The notes: generated from the sequence alone by a model not told the origin. Counted from the first letter of the stretch, positions 1-9,148 are shown. The stretch is 64,000 nt of DNA from Paenibacillus_AQ nitricinens (GCF_052056485.1 NZ_CP183948.1:4278001-4342000), one strand, 5' to 3'. A program made the numbers and translations.

Positions 1-2
1 CT

Positions 3-1385
3 GATCTTAGGTATCAAGCCTTGGCAATCTACTTTAATACACTTACCAAGTCTGACCCTACAAATCATTTTAAAGATACTTTGCAAAATCTAGTTCCGCA
101 TGAGCTAGGTCCCGCCTCAGATGTAAATGTTCACGATGTCATCTCTTTCTTTGAACAAAATGGGGTTACCTCCCCACTCCTTGAATTGATGGACAATATC
201 AATCAGGTCGTTAAGGGAATTCTTGACGGAAAGGTTGTCATTCTCTTTGATGGCTGGCAGAAAGCAGTCGCATATTATGCCCTTGATGTTGAGCAGCGTC
301 AAACCTCGGAGCCTATTACTGAGCCAACCGTACAGGGTCCACACATCAGCTTTATAGAAAGCTTGGAGCGTAATATCGGTGTTATTCGTAGCTTACTAAA
401 GACTACTAATCTTAAGTTTGAGTTCTTCACTTCCGGTAAGCAGGTTCAAAGAACGTTGTCCTTTGGTTACCTGGATGGAGTAGTGAAACCAGAAACGTTA
501 CAACAATTCAAGCAACGTATAGCTGATATCGAAAAGGAAGAGATTATTGACGTATCCTATCTCGAAGAGTGGATCGGGGATTCTCTCTACTCTCCCTTCC
601 CACAAGTCCGCTACACAGAACGACCAGATACAGCTATAACCGCTCTACTTGACGGGAAAATTATTGCTATGGTAAACGGAAGTCCTTCCATATTGATCTG
701 TCCTGGAAATTTCATGGAATTTTTTACGAATAGCGAGGATTATTACTACCGAACCATTTTTTCATCTTTAATACGGTTGATTAGAGTGGCTGCCTTCATC
801 ATCGCGCTGTTGTTGCCTAGCACCTATATCGCGTTATCTAACTTCCATTCCGAACTAATTCCCACTGTTTTGCTACTTGCCATTCTTAACACGCGCGAAG
901 GCATCCCCTTTCCTGCCTTGATTGAGGCATTAATCATGGAATTTTTCTTTGAGCTATTAAGAGAAGCGGGCATACGCTTACCTAGGCCGATCGGGTCAGC
1001 CGTCAGCATCGTTGGTGCATTGGTCATAGGACAAGCAGCTATACAATCGCAAATTGCCTCTCCGGTTATGGTCATTGTGGTCGCCTTAACAGGTATTGCC
1101 TCTTTTGCGCTCCCTCAATACAATATGGCCATTGCACTGCGGATCTTGCGGTTTCCATTAATGATTCTTGCGGCAACGTTCGGAGGGCTTGGGATCATGG
1201 TTGGTTTTATACTGATTTATCTCCATCTGACTACCTTACGCTCTTTAGGTGAGCCGTATTTAGACTCGTTGGCGCCACTTGACCTTAAAAAAGTACGTTT
1301 TTCAATTTTCGTACTTCCGAGAAAGCTACTGCTTCATTCACCTCGTAGTCGTCATTTATATAAAAAGACTTCAGGAAGGAAGTAG
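3..1385 (+). CDS. Spore germinant receptor A subunit (GerA family), 5' end cut by window edge
   Basis: GerA-family proteins sit in the inner membrane of the spore and, with B and C subunits, sense nutrient germinants. The reading frame is open to the left edge (it reads DLRYQALAIYF before the first TTG at 21), so the N-terminus lies outside the window and the TTG is not the likely start. A hydrophilic N-terminal half carries the family's LLDGKIIAMVNGSP-type segment. A membrane half follows from about residue 250, with the conserved PFPALIEALIMEFFFELLREAG and GSAVSIVGALVIGQAA stretches. It is followed after 5 bp by a gerC-type gene, giving operon order A-C-small-B. Confidence 0.95.
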   Translation, partial: DLRYQALAIYFNTLTKSDPTNHFKDTLQNLVPHELGPASDVNVHDVISFFEQNGVTSPLLELMDNINQVVKGILDGKVVILFDGWQKAVAYYALDVEQRQTSEPITEPTVQGPHISFIESLERNIGVIRSLLKTTNLKFEFFTSGKQVQRTLSFGYLDGVVKPETLQQFKQRIADIEKEEIIDVSYLEEWIGDSLYSPFPQVRYTERPDTAITALLDGKIIAMVNGSPSILICPGNFMEFFTNSEDYYYRTIFSSLIRLIRVAAFIIALLLPSTYIALSNFHSELIPTVLLLAILNTREGIPFPALIEALIMEFFFELLREAGIRLPRPIGSAVSIVGALVIGQAAIQSQIASPVMVIVVALTGIASFALPQYNMAIALRILRFPLMILAATFGGLGIMVGFILIYLHLTTLRSLGEPYLDSLAPLDLKKVRFSIFVLPRKLLLHSPRSRHLYKKTSGRK

Positions 1386-1390
1386 ATATA

Positions 1391-2557
1391 GTGAAACGAC
1401 TTACTACCTTGCTAATCTGCCTTCTTGTTCTCAGCCTAACTAGCGGATGCTGGGATAATAAAGAACTTGACGAGTATGGGTATGTACAAGCAGTAGCCAT
1501 TGACCAAGGGGAAGATGATCGCTTTGTGATAACGACTCATTTCTATAATCCTTCCACCAAAATTGAAATGGGGCAGTCAGGGAATCCAGCGTCCAAGGGG
1601 ATTAATATTTCAACGAGTGGAGAAACCTTTTTTGAAGCCATACGAGAGATCCCTGCAAAATTCGGCCGAAAAGCCAAATGGGATCATATGCGTGTCATTT
1701 TAATCGGTGAACAATTAGCTAAAAACCTGAACATAAGGGAAGTGCTTGATTTTTTCTCTAGGGATCAAGAGCCACGTGGTACCGTTCTTCCCCTCATTGC
1801 TGAACAAGCCGCGGCGCCTTTTTTAGATGTAAGTCCGTTTATTGAACAAACCATTGGTCAACAGTATAAGAGAATGGAAACAAGTGGTGCCCTATATGCC
1901 GCAAAAACTTCCAAAATCCCTCTTTATGAGCTGGCTATTCAAATGTGCAGTCCCTCCAACACTTCTGTTCTACCATACCTGCATAAGACCCGTGTAGATA
2001 ATAAAGCAATAATATCAGGACTAGCGTTAATACAAGACGGGAAAATGGTAGAACTTCTGAAGGAGAAAGATACTGAGGCGTTCATGATGCTAATGGACAG
2101 ATATATTTATGGAGTCTTAGAATTTCCTTGCACGAATGAGACCGAAAATGCGCTACGAAAAAAGGAATCTCTTGAAGTGCTCACCTTCAACAGTAAGCTT
2201 ACTCCAACCGTAAGCAATGGCTCTGTTTCCGTCGGTGTAAAAATTGCTATTGAAGGTACAATCGGAGAGTTACGCTGTTCACACTTAAAAACTGTTAAAG
2301 ACATGAAGCAATTTGAACAGCGAATTGTAGCTCAGGTTGAACAGCAGGTGAAACATACTACCGATTTTTTTAAAACAATAAAAGTAGATGCACTTGGAAT
2401 TGGTAATCAGATCTATCGAAGAAATCCGCAGCAGTGGAAACAATTGGGGCCTGTATGGAAGGAAAAGCTTGCTCAGACTGAATTCGATATCCATGTTGAA
2501 GTCAAAGTGCTAAGCACTGGTATGAATTCAGGTACAATATTCGGGACAAAGGAGTAG
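1391..2557 (+). CDS. Germinant receptor C subunit, Ger(x)C family lipoprotein
   Basis: C subunits are lipoproteins on the outer face of the spore inner membrane and complete the A-B-C germinant receptor. The GTG start at 1391 follows an AGGAAGGA-type ribosome site. A short signal peptide ends in the lipobox LTSGC near residue 20, followed by the family's WDNKELDEYGYVQAVAID. Length (388 residues) is normal. Its stop codon overlaps the start of the next small gene, so translation is probably coupled. Regulation is probably by the forespore sigma factor, as known for the family, but the promoter is outside the window. Confidence 0.95.
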   Translation: MKRLTTLLICLLVLSLTSGCWDNKELDEYGYVQAVAIDQGEDDRFVITTHFYNPSTKIEMGQSGNPASKGINISTSGETFFEAIREIPAKFGRKAKWDHMRVILIGEQLAKNLNIREVLDFFSRDQEPRGTVLPLIAEQAAAPFLDVSPFIEQTIGQQYKRMETSGALYAAKTSKIPLYELAIQMCSPSNTSVLPYLHKTRVDNKAIISGLALIQDGKMVELLKEKDTEAFMMLMDRYIYGVLEFPCTNETENALRKKESLEVLTFNSKLTPTVSNGSVSVGVKIAIEGTIGELRCSHLKTVKDMKQFEQRIVAQVEQQVKHTTDFFKTIKVDALGIGNQIYRRNPQQWKQLGPVWKEKLAQTEFDIHVEVKVLSTGMNSGTIFGTKE

Positions 2558-2805
2558 TGGCTATGCTGGGACAAATTATCTGTGTACTGATATTAGCTTC
2601 CGCTATGCTAGCCCATGACATCCCAAAGTTTAGACAGGCCTCCGTTCGTGATCGAGTGGTTTATGGAGTCCTTCTGCTGCCGGTTCTTTATCTCGGGTTT
2701 ATCTTCATAGCAGCAAAACCGTGGCCTAATTTGGACTCGCTCTTCAATCTACTTACGGGTCCAGCTGAACACATCGTCCATTGGATCAATCCGGCTATTT
2801 CATAA
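2557..2805 (+). CDS. Small two-helix membrane protein in the ger operon, candidate D subunit
   Basis: An 82-residue protein with two hydrophobic segments (about residues 4-20 and 34-52) joined by a basic loop, then a short polar tail. The GTG start overlaps the TAG stop of the upstream gerC-type gene; an ATG two codons later is an alternative. Some Bacillus germinant receptor operons carry a D gene for a membrane protein of about 75 residues with two helices that tunes receptor activity. Size, topology and position between C and B fit that class, but I saw no diagnostic motif. Confidence 0.7.
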   Translation: MAMLGQIICVLILASAMLAHDIPKFRQASVRDRVVYGVLLLPVLYLGFIFIAAKPWPNLDSLFNLLTGPAEHIVHWINPAIS

Positions 2806-2828
2806 GCGTATAGAAAGAGGAGGAACGT

Positions 2829-3944
2829 ATGAATAAGCAAGAACGTGTTAGCTCTATCCAAATGTCCATGCTGTTTCTCTTCTTTATGACAGGTTCTTCA
2901 ATCGTCATCGTCCCTGCTTCACTAACTAATTTTGCTGGCAATGGAGCCTGGATTTCTCTCATCATTGCCTCGGCCATAGGAATGCTTCTGCTAACCGGTA
3001 TTCTCTATTTAAATAGACGAGCGCCGGAGCTATCACTTGTGGAACAAAGCCGCGCTGTGCTTGGAAACGGACTGACTCTCGTTCTATTACTTCCTTTCAC
3101 ATGTGTTTTGTTTTGGAATGTCGCAGGAATTGTCATTGAGATTGGTACCTTTTTCAAAAGTACGATGTTAAAAGAAACGCCTACTTATGCGGTAAATACG
3201 ATGTTTTTTATAACGATTGCCATGACGGCACTCGCTGGCATCGAAGTAATTGCCCGTATGGCCGCAGTCTTAATGTCTCTAATGTTCGGATTTATTATCT
3301 TGGTCTGGATTCTCGTAGCAGGTTTGTATCATCCCGAATACCTGCTGCCCATCATGCCTGATGGAGTTAGACCTATCCTAAGTGCTGCATATGTAGTCTA
3401 TGGCTTTCCCTATTCCGAGCTAATCGTTTTTTCCATAATTTTACCTTTTGTGCATAAAGAAGATAAATCAAAGCTAGGAAAACAAATGTATCTGGCACTC
3501 ATCATAAATGCCCTGACGTTAATTACTTCTGTCATTAGCAGTATTATGGTACTGGGACCCCTGTCCGGCAGCTTAAAATATTCATTGTACCAGTTGGCGA
3601 GGTTAATTTATTTTCAGGAAACGATAGAGCGGGTCGAGTCCGTGATCGGTTTTTCATTGATTATTGGCTTCTATTTCAAGGCTTCAATCCTGCTGCTTAT
3701 TCTTATTAAAGTCATGAAGGAGCTTCTGAGATTAGAAAATGAAAAACTGATTGTCTTCCCGCTTGCTTTTATTTGCCTTCTGCTGTCTGTGACAACTTAC
3801 ACACAAGAATCTGAGCTTACAGAAATCGTGAACACTACTTGGCCCTTGATCACTAATTTGGCTTACATCCTGCCGTTCCTTCTGATTCTGTTGGTCACAT
3901 TTATTCGATTCCACATGAAGAAGCATAAAAATCAACAGTTTTGA
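2829..3944 (+). CDS. Germinant receptor B subunit (GerAB family spore permease)
   Basis: A 371-residue integral membrane protein with about ten hydrophobic helices, of the GerAB/endospore germination permease family related to amino acid transporters. The B subunit is thought to bind the germinant. The N-terminus has the family pattern QMSMLFLFFMTGSSIV and the middle has FPYSELIVFSIILPFV. The ATG follows a strong GAGGAGG site 23 bp after the small membrane gene, so it is the last gene of the A-C-small-B operon. It converges on the second receptor operon. Confidence 0.93.
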   Translation: MNKQERVSSIQMSMLFLFFMTGSSIVIVPASLTNFAGNGAWISLIIASAIGMLLLTGILYLNRRAPELSLVEQSRAVLGNGLTLVLLLPFTCVLFWNVAGIVIEIGTFFKSTMLKETPTYAVNTMFFITIAMTALAGIEVIARMAAVLMSLMFGFIILVWILVAGLYHPEYLLPIMPDGVRPILSAAYVVYGFPYSELIVFSIILPFVHKEDKSKLGKQMYLALIINALTLITSVISSIMVLGPLSGSLKYSLYQLARLIYFQETIERVESVIGFSLIIGFYFKASILLLILIKVMKELLRLENEKLIVFPLAFICLLLSVTTYTQESELTEIVNTTWPLITNLAYILPFLLILLVTFIRFHMKKHKNQQF

Positions 3945-3952
3945 TCCAATTT

Positions 3953-4059
3953 TTAATCAAGGTCATCGATTACACTGAAATTGAACTTGGAGCCTTTCTT
4001 TTCAAGCTTGAAGAGCATACGCGCAATATTCGTTTGATCTTTATAGAATCTTTCAGCAT
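3953..4059 (-). pseudogene. Frameshifted small ORF downstream of gerB (would encode about 35 residues)
   Basis: AAGGAG (4067-4072) lies 7 nt before ATG (4057-4059), overlapping the stop of the gerB-type gene. Read from this ATG the frame gives an unconvincing 29-codon peptide. One base over, the frame is open to 3953 and reads AERFYKDQTNIARM and later FKLEKKGSKFNFSVIDDLD, which looks like real protein. Adding a single G after the ATG (ATGGCTGAA instead of ATGCTGAA) joins the two into a 35-residue protein. I do not recognise the family. It could be a decayed microprotein gene, a sequencing error or chance. Confidence 0.4.
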
Positions 4060-4070
4060 AATATAGCTCC

Positions 4071-5177
4071 TTATTTCGCAGATTTTAGGTTCCTCTTCTC
4101 TTGAAACCAGCCCATCACTAGAAGTATGAGTGGAATGATAAACAACATCGGAATCTGGAGATAGTACTGAGTGATACGCATATCTATATAGATAAATTCT
4201 ACATTATTGCCAGCTATCGCAAGGGAGCAAATGAACATCACCATACTTACAGGGATAATTAATTTGCGATAGGATGGAATTCCGAACAAGGTTGCCGTAC
4301 CTAATAGCGTCACATATAAGAAAATGCCGAGCCGAAAAAAACCTCCCACAATGGCCGTGACGAGAAACAATGCATCAAGGCGTTCCAGAAAAGCACGACC
4401 TTCAATTAACTGCGAGGTAGTCAGCAATGGATATTGTGTTCTTGTAAATAGATCTGCCCCGAGGACAGACACATTTAAAAGGGTAACAAACGCAATAAAA
4501 CATCCGCTGATCAATAAGCCTGTGATCACTGTTTTCTTTATTTTGCGTGGCTTATTTACATAGGGAAACAACATCAAGAACACAATAATCTCACCAAAAG
4601 GAAATGCAACGGTGCCGGGAATCGATTGCTTCAGCACGGTTAACCATCCCTCTTCAAGCACAGGTCTTACATTTTGAAGATTTACATTCCCTGACGTAAG
4701 AATCAAAGTTAAAACGGTAATAGAAACGAGAAATAACACCGCAAAAAAAAGCTCCGCAGTCCTCGACAATACCTCTATCCCTTTTCCAACGACATACATA
4801 ACCGTGAACAGCATCAAAGCAATAATTACGAGAAAGGGTGTCTGCATAAACACAAAGGATACAGCCATTGAAGCAAAATCACGGACTACAAAGCTCCCAT
4901 TAAACAAAAAATAAACGACATATAACAAGGCGACGAGACGTCCCACTACAGGTCCTAATATCTTTTTTGCATACTCCGTGAGCGGAAGATCCGGATAAAA
5001 TAGTGACAATCGATGATAGATCAGAAATAAACAAATGCCCCCGAGCATCCCTAGGATTGCGGTAATCCATGCATCTTGTTTGGCTTCCACACCAAATCCG
5101 GAGATAATCGCACTCACGATTTCAAAAATTAATACAAGGATAAGCAGTTGACGGGGACTGATCTTTGCTTTTTCCAA
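4071..5177 (-). CDS. Germinant receptor B subunit (GerAB family spore permease), second operon
   Basis: A 368-residue polytopic membrane protein of the same permease family as the gene at 2829, with about ten helices and the central FPFGEIIVFLMLFPYV segment. The start is TTG behind GGAGGGAGG. It follows the second gerC-type gene by 30 bp and is the last of a three-gene A-C-B operon. The C-terminus ends in a basic, Lys-rich tail. The two B proteins in this window differ clearly in sequence, so the two receptors probably respond to different germinants (inference). Confidence 0.93.
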   Translation of the reverse strand: MEKAKISPRQLLILVLIFEIVSAIISGFGVEAKQDAWITAILGMLGGICLFLIYHRLSLFYPDLPLTEYAKKILGPVVGRLVALLYVVYFLFNGSFVVRDFASMAVSFVFMQTPFLVIIALMLFTVMYVVGKGIEVLSRTAELFFAVLFLVSITVLTLILTSGNVNLQNVRPVLEEGWLTVLKQSIPGTVAFPFGEIIVFLMLFPYVNKPRKIKKTVITGLLISGCFIAFVTLLNVSVLGADLFTRTQYPLLTTSQLIEGRAFLERLDALFLVTAIVGGFFRLGIFLYVTLLGTATLFGIPSYRKLIIPVSMVMFICSLAIAGNNVEFIYIDMRITQYYLQIPMLFIIPLILLVMGWFQEKRNLKSAK

Positions 5178-5207
5178 TATCCTCCCTCCTCTCTATAAAA
5201 AATGGAT

Positions 5208-6392
5208 TCAACTACTAATATCGATACTTTCCAATATGGTTCTATTCCGTAATCCAGTATTACGCAAATAAGCCTCCACTTTCACTTGTACTTCAATTGT
5301 TGGGAAGGTCACATCATTCCAATCCCGCTTCAACGTTCTCCATTGCTTAGGATAATCACGATGCAGCACTTCACCGAATCCAAAAATGTCCGACTTTTGC
5401 TGTTGCATTAATTTAATCGTGGCTAGCGCCTCATCATGAACGGCTTGTGTGTACAGACGCTCAATTTGCAAGAACAATTTAGGGTTAGTGATATCAATGG
5501 GGACATCAACCTCACCAATATTTGCATCCGCGCCAATCTTCACCTCAATTATTGGTTTACCGAATTTATCAAAGCTTGAATGAAATGATGATTTGGACCG
5601 TATATTCTCGATCCCGATTGTATGTGGCTGCCCATTCCAAGCCATGGTTAACAATGTCGAACGAACTCTGCCTAACACCCATAAGAATCCACGGCTTTCA
5701 CTCCCGTCTAGCCACCTCATTAATTTCCCGTCTTTAAAAGTAGCAATCCCATTAGTCATAATCTTATCTTCTTTATTTGTAAGATCGAGTTGAACGCCAG
5801 TAATGGTCGGTTCTTTACCCGATGAAACGATGGCTTGAATGACTTGGTATATTTTTTCATCAATAGTTTCGCCAAATGCTTTCTCGGTATCAGCTACCAT
5901 TTTCTTAATCTTAATAGCAGGTGAATTATCGAGACTTGTTGGTTGTTTAATGATCTCTTCTCCCGTCGTTCCCCTCGCGATAACCATTGTAGCGGAAGGA
6001 CGAAACTCACTATCCCGCTCAATACCGTCAAAAAGTTTCTTAATCCCCTGTGTTTCAGCCAATTCTTCACCTACCAAGAGAACTAACGAATGACCATAAT
6101 GTAATTGCCTAGAAAGGTTTTTCGAAAGAACACGAGTGGCATCAAATACATTATTTCCTTCTGCTGAATATGTGGTTGGAGGTAAGGGTACTGGACTGCT
6201 CCCACCTTGTGTACTTGAAGCATTTGTGGGATTAACAATTTGAACCGTAACCCGAATGTTTTTCTTCTCACCTTTATCAATCGCCATCGCAACCACAAAA
6301 CCAATATCCGTTAGCTCTCGACTATCCCAACATCCCGTAAGCAGAACAATCATAACCATCGACAACCAAAATCCTGCTAATTTACGCTTCAT
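5208..6392 (-). CDS. Germinant receptor C subunit, Ger(x)C lipoprotein, second operon
   Basis: A lipoprotein of about 394 residues with signal peptide and lipobox LLTGC followed by WDSRELTDIGFVVAMAIDKG, the hallmark of Ger(x)C proteins. The ATG at 6392 lies behind GTGGGTG; a GTG three codons earlier is possible. The start lies inside the end of the upstream gerA-type gene (overlap of about 11-20 bp), implying translational coupling. A Ser/Pro-rich stretch near residues 62-72 is the most variable part. It works with the A and B products on either side. Confidence 0.94.
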   Translation of the reverse strand: MKRKLAGFWLSMVMIVLLTGCWDSRELTDIGFVVAMAIDKGEKKNIRVTVQIVNPTNASSTQGGSSPVPLPPTTYSAEGNNVFDATRVLSKNLSRQLHYGHSLVLLVGEELAETQGIKKLFDGIERDSEFRPSATMVIARGTTGEEIIKQPTSLDNSPAIKIKKMVADTEKAFGETIDEKIYQVIQAIVSSGKEPTITGVQLDLTNKEDKIMTNGIATFKDGKLMRWLDGSESRGFLWVLGRVRSTLLTMAWNGQPHTIGIENIRSKSSFHSSFDKFGKPIIEVKIGADANIGEVDVPIDITNPKLFLQIERLYTQAVHDEALATIKLMQQQKSDIFGFGEVLHRDYPKQWRTLKRDWNDVTFPTIEVQVKVEAYLRNTGLRNRTILESIDISS

Positions 6393-7938
6393 CTGGATCA
6401 CCCACTTGCTCTGTTGTAGGCCTCTTCATTAATTTAGGAACCAAATGTCTCATCCAAATCGGTAAAGCCGCATGAACCTGATCATTCTTTGCATGCATCG
6501 ACGGACTATAAGGAGCCATATAAGGAACACCAAATGAACGTAAACTACACATATGTGCAATGATCATAATCAAGGTAAGAATCATTCCAAAGAAACCGAA
6601 CGTTGCTGCGCTGATCATGAGGAGAAAACGTAACAATCTCGCGGATACAGCAATGGAGAAAACAGGTGTCGCTAAACTTGAGATAGCTGTAAGTGAAACA
6701 ACAATAACCATTGCCGTTGACACTAAACCTGCTTGTACAGCTGCCTGCCCAATGACAAGTGCTCCAACGATGGATACTGCTGATCCAATCGCTTTTGGCA
6801 TGCGAACACCTGCTTCACGTAGAATCTCAAAAATAATTTCCATTAATAACGCTTCAACAAAAGCAGTAAATGGCGTTGCTTCTAGCTGTGAAACAAGCGA
6901 TATCACTAACTGTGTCGGTATCATTTCTTGATGAAAGGTTGTTGCTGCGATATAGAAAGAAGGTCCAATCAACGAAATGATATACATAACGATTCGTAAC
7001 AGCCGTAACGCCGCACTAATGTCATACCGATGATAAGAATCCTCTGTAATTTGAAAGAATTGATTAAAAACGGCTGGGATGATTAGCATAAAGGGGGTTC
7101 CATCCACCAAAATTGCAATTTTACCTTCTAAAAGATTAGCAGCAACGGTATCTGGGCGTTCAGTAGGTAGGATCGTCGGAAACGGAGTGAACCTCTGATC
7201 TTCTATCATTTTCTCAATATATCCCGATTCCAGAATGCTATCCAATTTGATCTTGCGTAGACGTCGCTTCGCCTCTTCAACAATGGCATCATCCGCGATC
7301 CCATTTATGTACATGATTGCTATCCTGGTATGTGTAACTTGTCCTAACGTCATCGATTCCAGCCATAAATTAGGATTTCTTATGCGCCGCCGAACCATCG
7401 AAATATTGGTTGTTAAGCTTTCAACAAACCCTTCACGAGATCCTCGAATTGAGGTATCCGTACCAGGCTCATCGATGGCGCGAAATTCACCGCCCGATGT
7501 AGCAATTGCTAGGGCTTCATTCGATCCATCAATTAATAAAATGGTCTGCCCCCACAGCAGAGCATCATAAAGTTCATCCCATTGAACAAGCGTCTTCAGA
7601 CCACCGATAGGAACAATTTTATCTATGATGACTTGGACCAGATCATTTAATGACCTTTGTTCACTACTCAGCATGACGTTTAGCAAGACTTCCATTACAA
7701 ATTGATTTATGGTTGTATTATTAACAATGCCATCCACATAAATAATTGCGGCTTGAAGCTCCTCCTCCGAGCCCCCTATCGTAAATTCACGAATAATTAT
7801 ATCTCCACTATTCCCTGTCTTTTGGCGAATCTGCTCTACATTGACTCTTAATTCTGTTGAATCAATCGGTATTGAAGGGACAGTCCATTGCGGATTGCTT
7901 CCAGTCCTTTTACTACTTGCATTTCCATCCATTGCCAT
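6382..7938 (-). CDS. Germinant receptor A subunit (GerA family), second operon
   Basis: A complete 518-residue GerA protein. The hydrophilic N-terminal half (about 300 residues) has LLEGKIAILVDGTPF, and the C-terminal membrane half has FTAFVEALLMEIIFEILREAG and GSAVSIVGALVIGQAA. These match the truncated A subunit at the left edge but the proteins diverge elsewhere, as expected for paralogous receptors. The ATG follows GGTGAAGGGG. It is the first gene of the A-C-B operon on this strand and is divergent from the small membrane gene at 8042. Confidence 0.96.
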   Translation of the reverse strand: MAMDGNASSKRTGSNPQWTVPSIPIDSTELRVNVEQIRQKTGNSGDIIIREFTIGGSEEELQAAIIYVDGIVNNTTINQFVMEVLLNVMLSSEQRSLNDLVQVIIDKIVPIGGLKTLVQWDELYDALLWGQTILLIDGSNEALAIATSGGEFRAIDEPGTDTSIRGSREGFVESLTTNISMVRRRIRNPNLWLESMTLGQVTHTRIAIMYINGIADDAIVEEAKRRLRKIKLDSILESGYIEKMIEDQRFTPFPTILPTERPDTVAANLLEGKIAILVDGTPFMLIIPAVFNQFFQITEDSYHRYDISAALRLLRIVMYIISLIGPSFYIAATTFHQEMIPTQLVISLVSQLEATPFTAFVEALLMEIIFEILREAGVRMPKAIGSAVSIVGALVIGQAAVQAGLVSTAMVIVVSLTAISSLATPVFSIAVSARLLRFLLMISAATFGFFGMILTLIMIIAHMCSLRSFGVPYMAPYSPSMHAKNDQVHAALPIWMRHLVPKLMKRPTTEQVGDPDEA

Positions 7939-7959
7939 GCCCCTTCACCTTTCTCTCCA

Positions 7960-7987
7960 TTATTTGCTGCGCTTTGCGTGATTATTC
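7960..7987 (-). promoter_or_regulatory. Possible forespore sigma-G-type promoter for the second ger operon
   Basis: On the minus strand GAATA (7983-7987) and CAAATAA (7960-7966) are separated by 16 nt, roughly like a sigma-G -35 (G-x-A-T-R) and -10 (C-A-T-x-x-T-A) pair, about 20 nt before the gerA start codon. The -10 match is imperfect and the position is very close to the ribosome site, so this is weak. Confidence 0.25.
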
Positions 7988-8041
7988 TGCCCATTAGCAG
8001 CAAATATTATTGGAAGATAACAATGAAGGCAGGGAAGTGGT

Positions 8042-8320
8042 ATGAAAATATTCTTCATAACTGTACTGTTACTTTTCTTAGGATTAGGACTTATCTTTCT
8101 GCTTGACATCATTTCAATCTTTAGCTTACAAGAATCTTATCGTAATATAACGGCCTCGTTTCGTGTAATGAGCCCTTCCGAACGCCTCATCTTTAATTTC
8201 TTGATTGTAGGCACAATAACTTATTTAATATGGCCAGTGATTCAAAGATGGTTGCCACAGCAACCTCCATCATCGCAAGGTCAACCATCCGAGCATGTCG
8301 GCAGAAACCAGACGAAATAG
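8042..8320 (+). CDS. Small two-helix membrane protein beside the ger operon
   Basis: A 92-residue protein with a strongly hydrophobic N-terminal helix (about residues 3-27), a second helix (about 53-68) and a polar, Pro/Gln-rich tail. The ATG is preceded by GGCAGGGAAG. It is divergent from the second ger operon and ends at a strong hairpin terminator, so it is a separate transcription unit. Topology and size resemble the D-type protein of the first ger operon, which suggests, but does not show, a role in germination. Confidence 0.6.
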   Translation: MKIFFITVLLLFLGLGLIFLLDIISIFSLQESYRNITASFRVMSPSERLIFNFLIVGTITYLIWPVIQRWLPQQPPSSQGQPSEHVGRNQTK

Positions 8321-8332
8321 TGAATCATAAAT

Positions 8333-8360
8333 AAAGCCCATGTCTTTGGACATGGGCTTT
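8333..8360 (+). terminator. Rho-independent terminator after the small membrane gene
   Basis: Perfect 12-bp stem AAAGCCCATGTC / GACATGGGCTTT with a 4-nt loop, ending in a short T run, 13 bp after the stop codon of the gene at 8042. Confidence 0.85.
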
Positions 8361-8404
8361 TAAAATTAACTGTACAACATATGTTGTTTATATTGCTGAT
8401 CATA

Positions 8405-9148
8405 CTAACCAATAAATTCTTGAACCCACTCGCTGTTGTAGTATCCTATTCCAATTTCAGTAAAGGAGCTATTCAGAATGTTGGCACGGTGACCAGGGCT
8501 GTTCATCCACTGATTCATTACTTCTTCCGGGCTCGACTGGCCTTTGGCGATATTTTCCCCTGCTGTATTATAGGAGATCCCAAATGCCTTCATCATATCG
8601 AACGGAGATCCATAAGTTGGTGACTGATGGTCAAAATAATTGTTGTCGGACATATCCTGCGCTTTGGCCAAAGCCATTTTCGACAGCTCACTATTCAAAC
8701 TAAGGGGTTTCAAGCCTGCGTTTGTTCTTTCTTTGTTCACCAATTCCAACACCTTCTGCACAGATGCCGATGAACTGGTGGAGGTTTGCGGATTAGCAGA
8801 ATATTGTGGATTGGCCGATTGTTGCGGATTAGCAGAATATTGTGGCTTAGCGGAAGTTTGCGGATAAGTAGTTTGATCCGCTGTTGTACCACCTGTAGGT
8901 GGAGTAGTACGGATAAATCCATCCAGCCATTTCGATACATCACCGGGTACTTGTTTAGTCTTAATCGTTGAATTGCCTGCATTCTCTGTGGAAATAGAAG
9001 ACGCTTGAGTCAAGTTTGACGTTGTAGCTGTTTTGCCAGCATGATGTCCAACCTTCGTTTGTTGAGTAGTCATTTGGTTGTTGGCTGATTGATTACCCGA
9101 ACAAGCTGTAACAAGCAATAGCGCTACTATTACGATAAATGGTTTGAT
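8405..9148 (-). CDS. CAP-domain (SCP/YkwD-like) lipoprotein, probable ATC start
   Basis: Bacterial CAP proteins are secreted or surface-bound; the biochemical role is mostly unknown. The C-terminal domain from about NKERTNAGLKPL has the family marks DNNYFDHQSP, GENIAKG and WMNSPGHRANILN, ending WVQEFIG. A signal peptide with lipobox VTACSGN and an 18-bp-repeat linker precede it. The only canonical start (ATG 9223) lacks a good ribosome site and sits 24 nt below a terminator. AGGAGG (9156-9161) lies exactly 7 nt before an ATC codon (9146-9148), and starting there gives a textbook MKPFIVIVALLLVTAC signal. I chose the ATC start; the longer form is possible. Confidence 0.85.
   Translation of the reverse strand: MKPFIVIVALLLVTACSGNQSANNQMTTQQTKVGHHAGKTATTSNLTQASSISTENAGNSTIKTKQVPGDVSKWLDGFIRTTPPTGGTTADQTTYPQTSAKPQYSANPQQSANPQYSANPQTSTSSSASVQKVLELVNKERTNAGLKPLSLNSELSKMALAKAQDMSDNNYFDHQSPTYGSPFDMMKAFGISYNTAGENIAKGQSSPEEVMNQWMNSPGHRANILNSSFTEIGIGYYNSEWVQEFIG
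8783..8854 (-). repeat. Four tandem 18-bp repeats in the CAP protein linker
   Basis: Four in-frame copies of a six-residue unit (SAKPQY, SANPQQ, SANPQY, SANPQT) form a Pro/Gln/Asn spacer between the lipidated N-terminus and the CAP domain. Such arrays can vary in copy number between strains. Confidence 0.85.

Noticed and set aside
8783..8854. Short tandem repeats considered as a CRISPR fragment
   Set aside because: Units are 18 bp without spacers and lie in frame inside a coding region.
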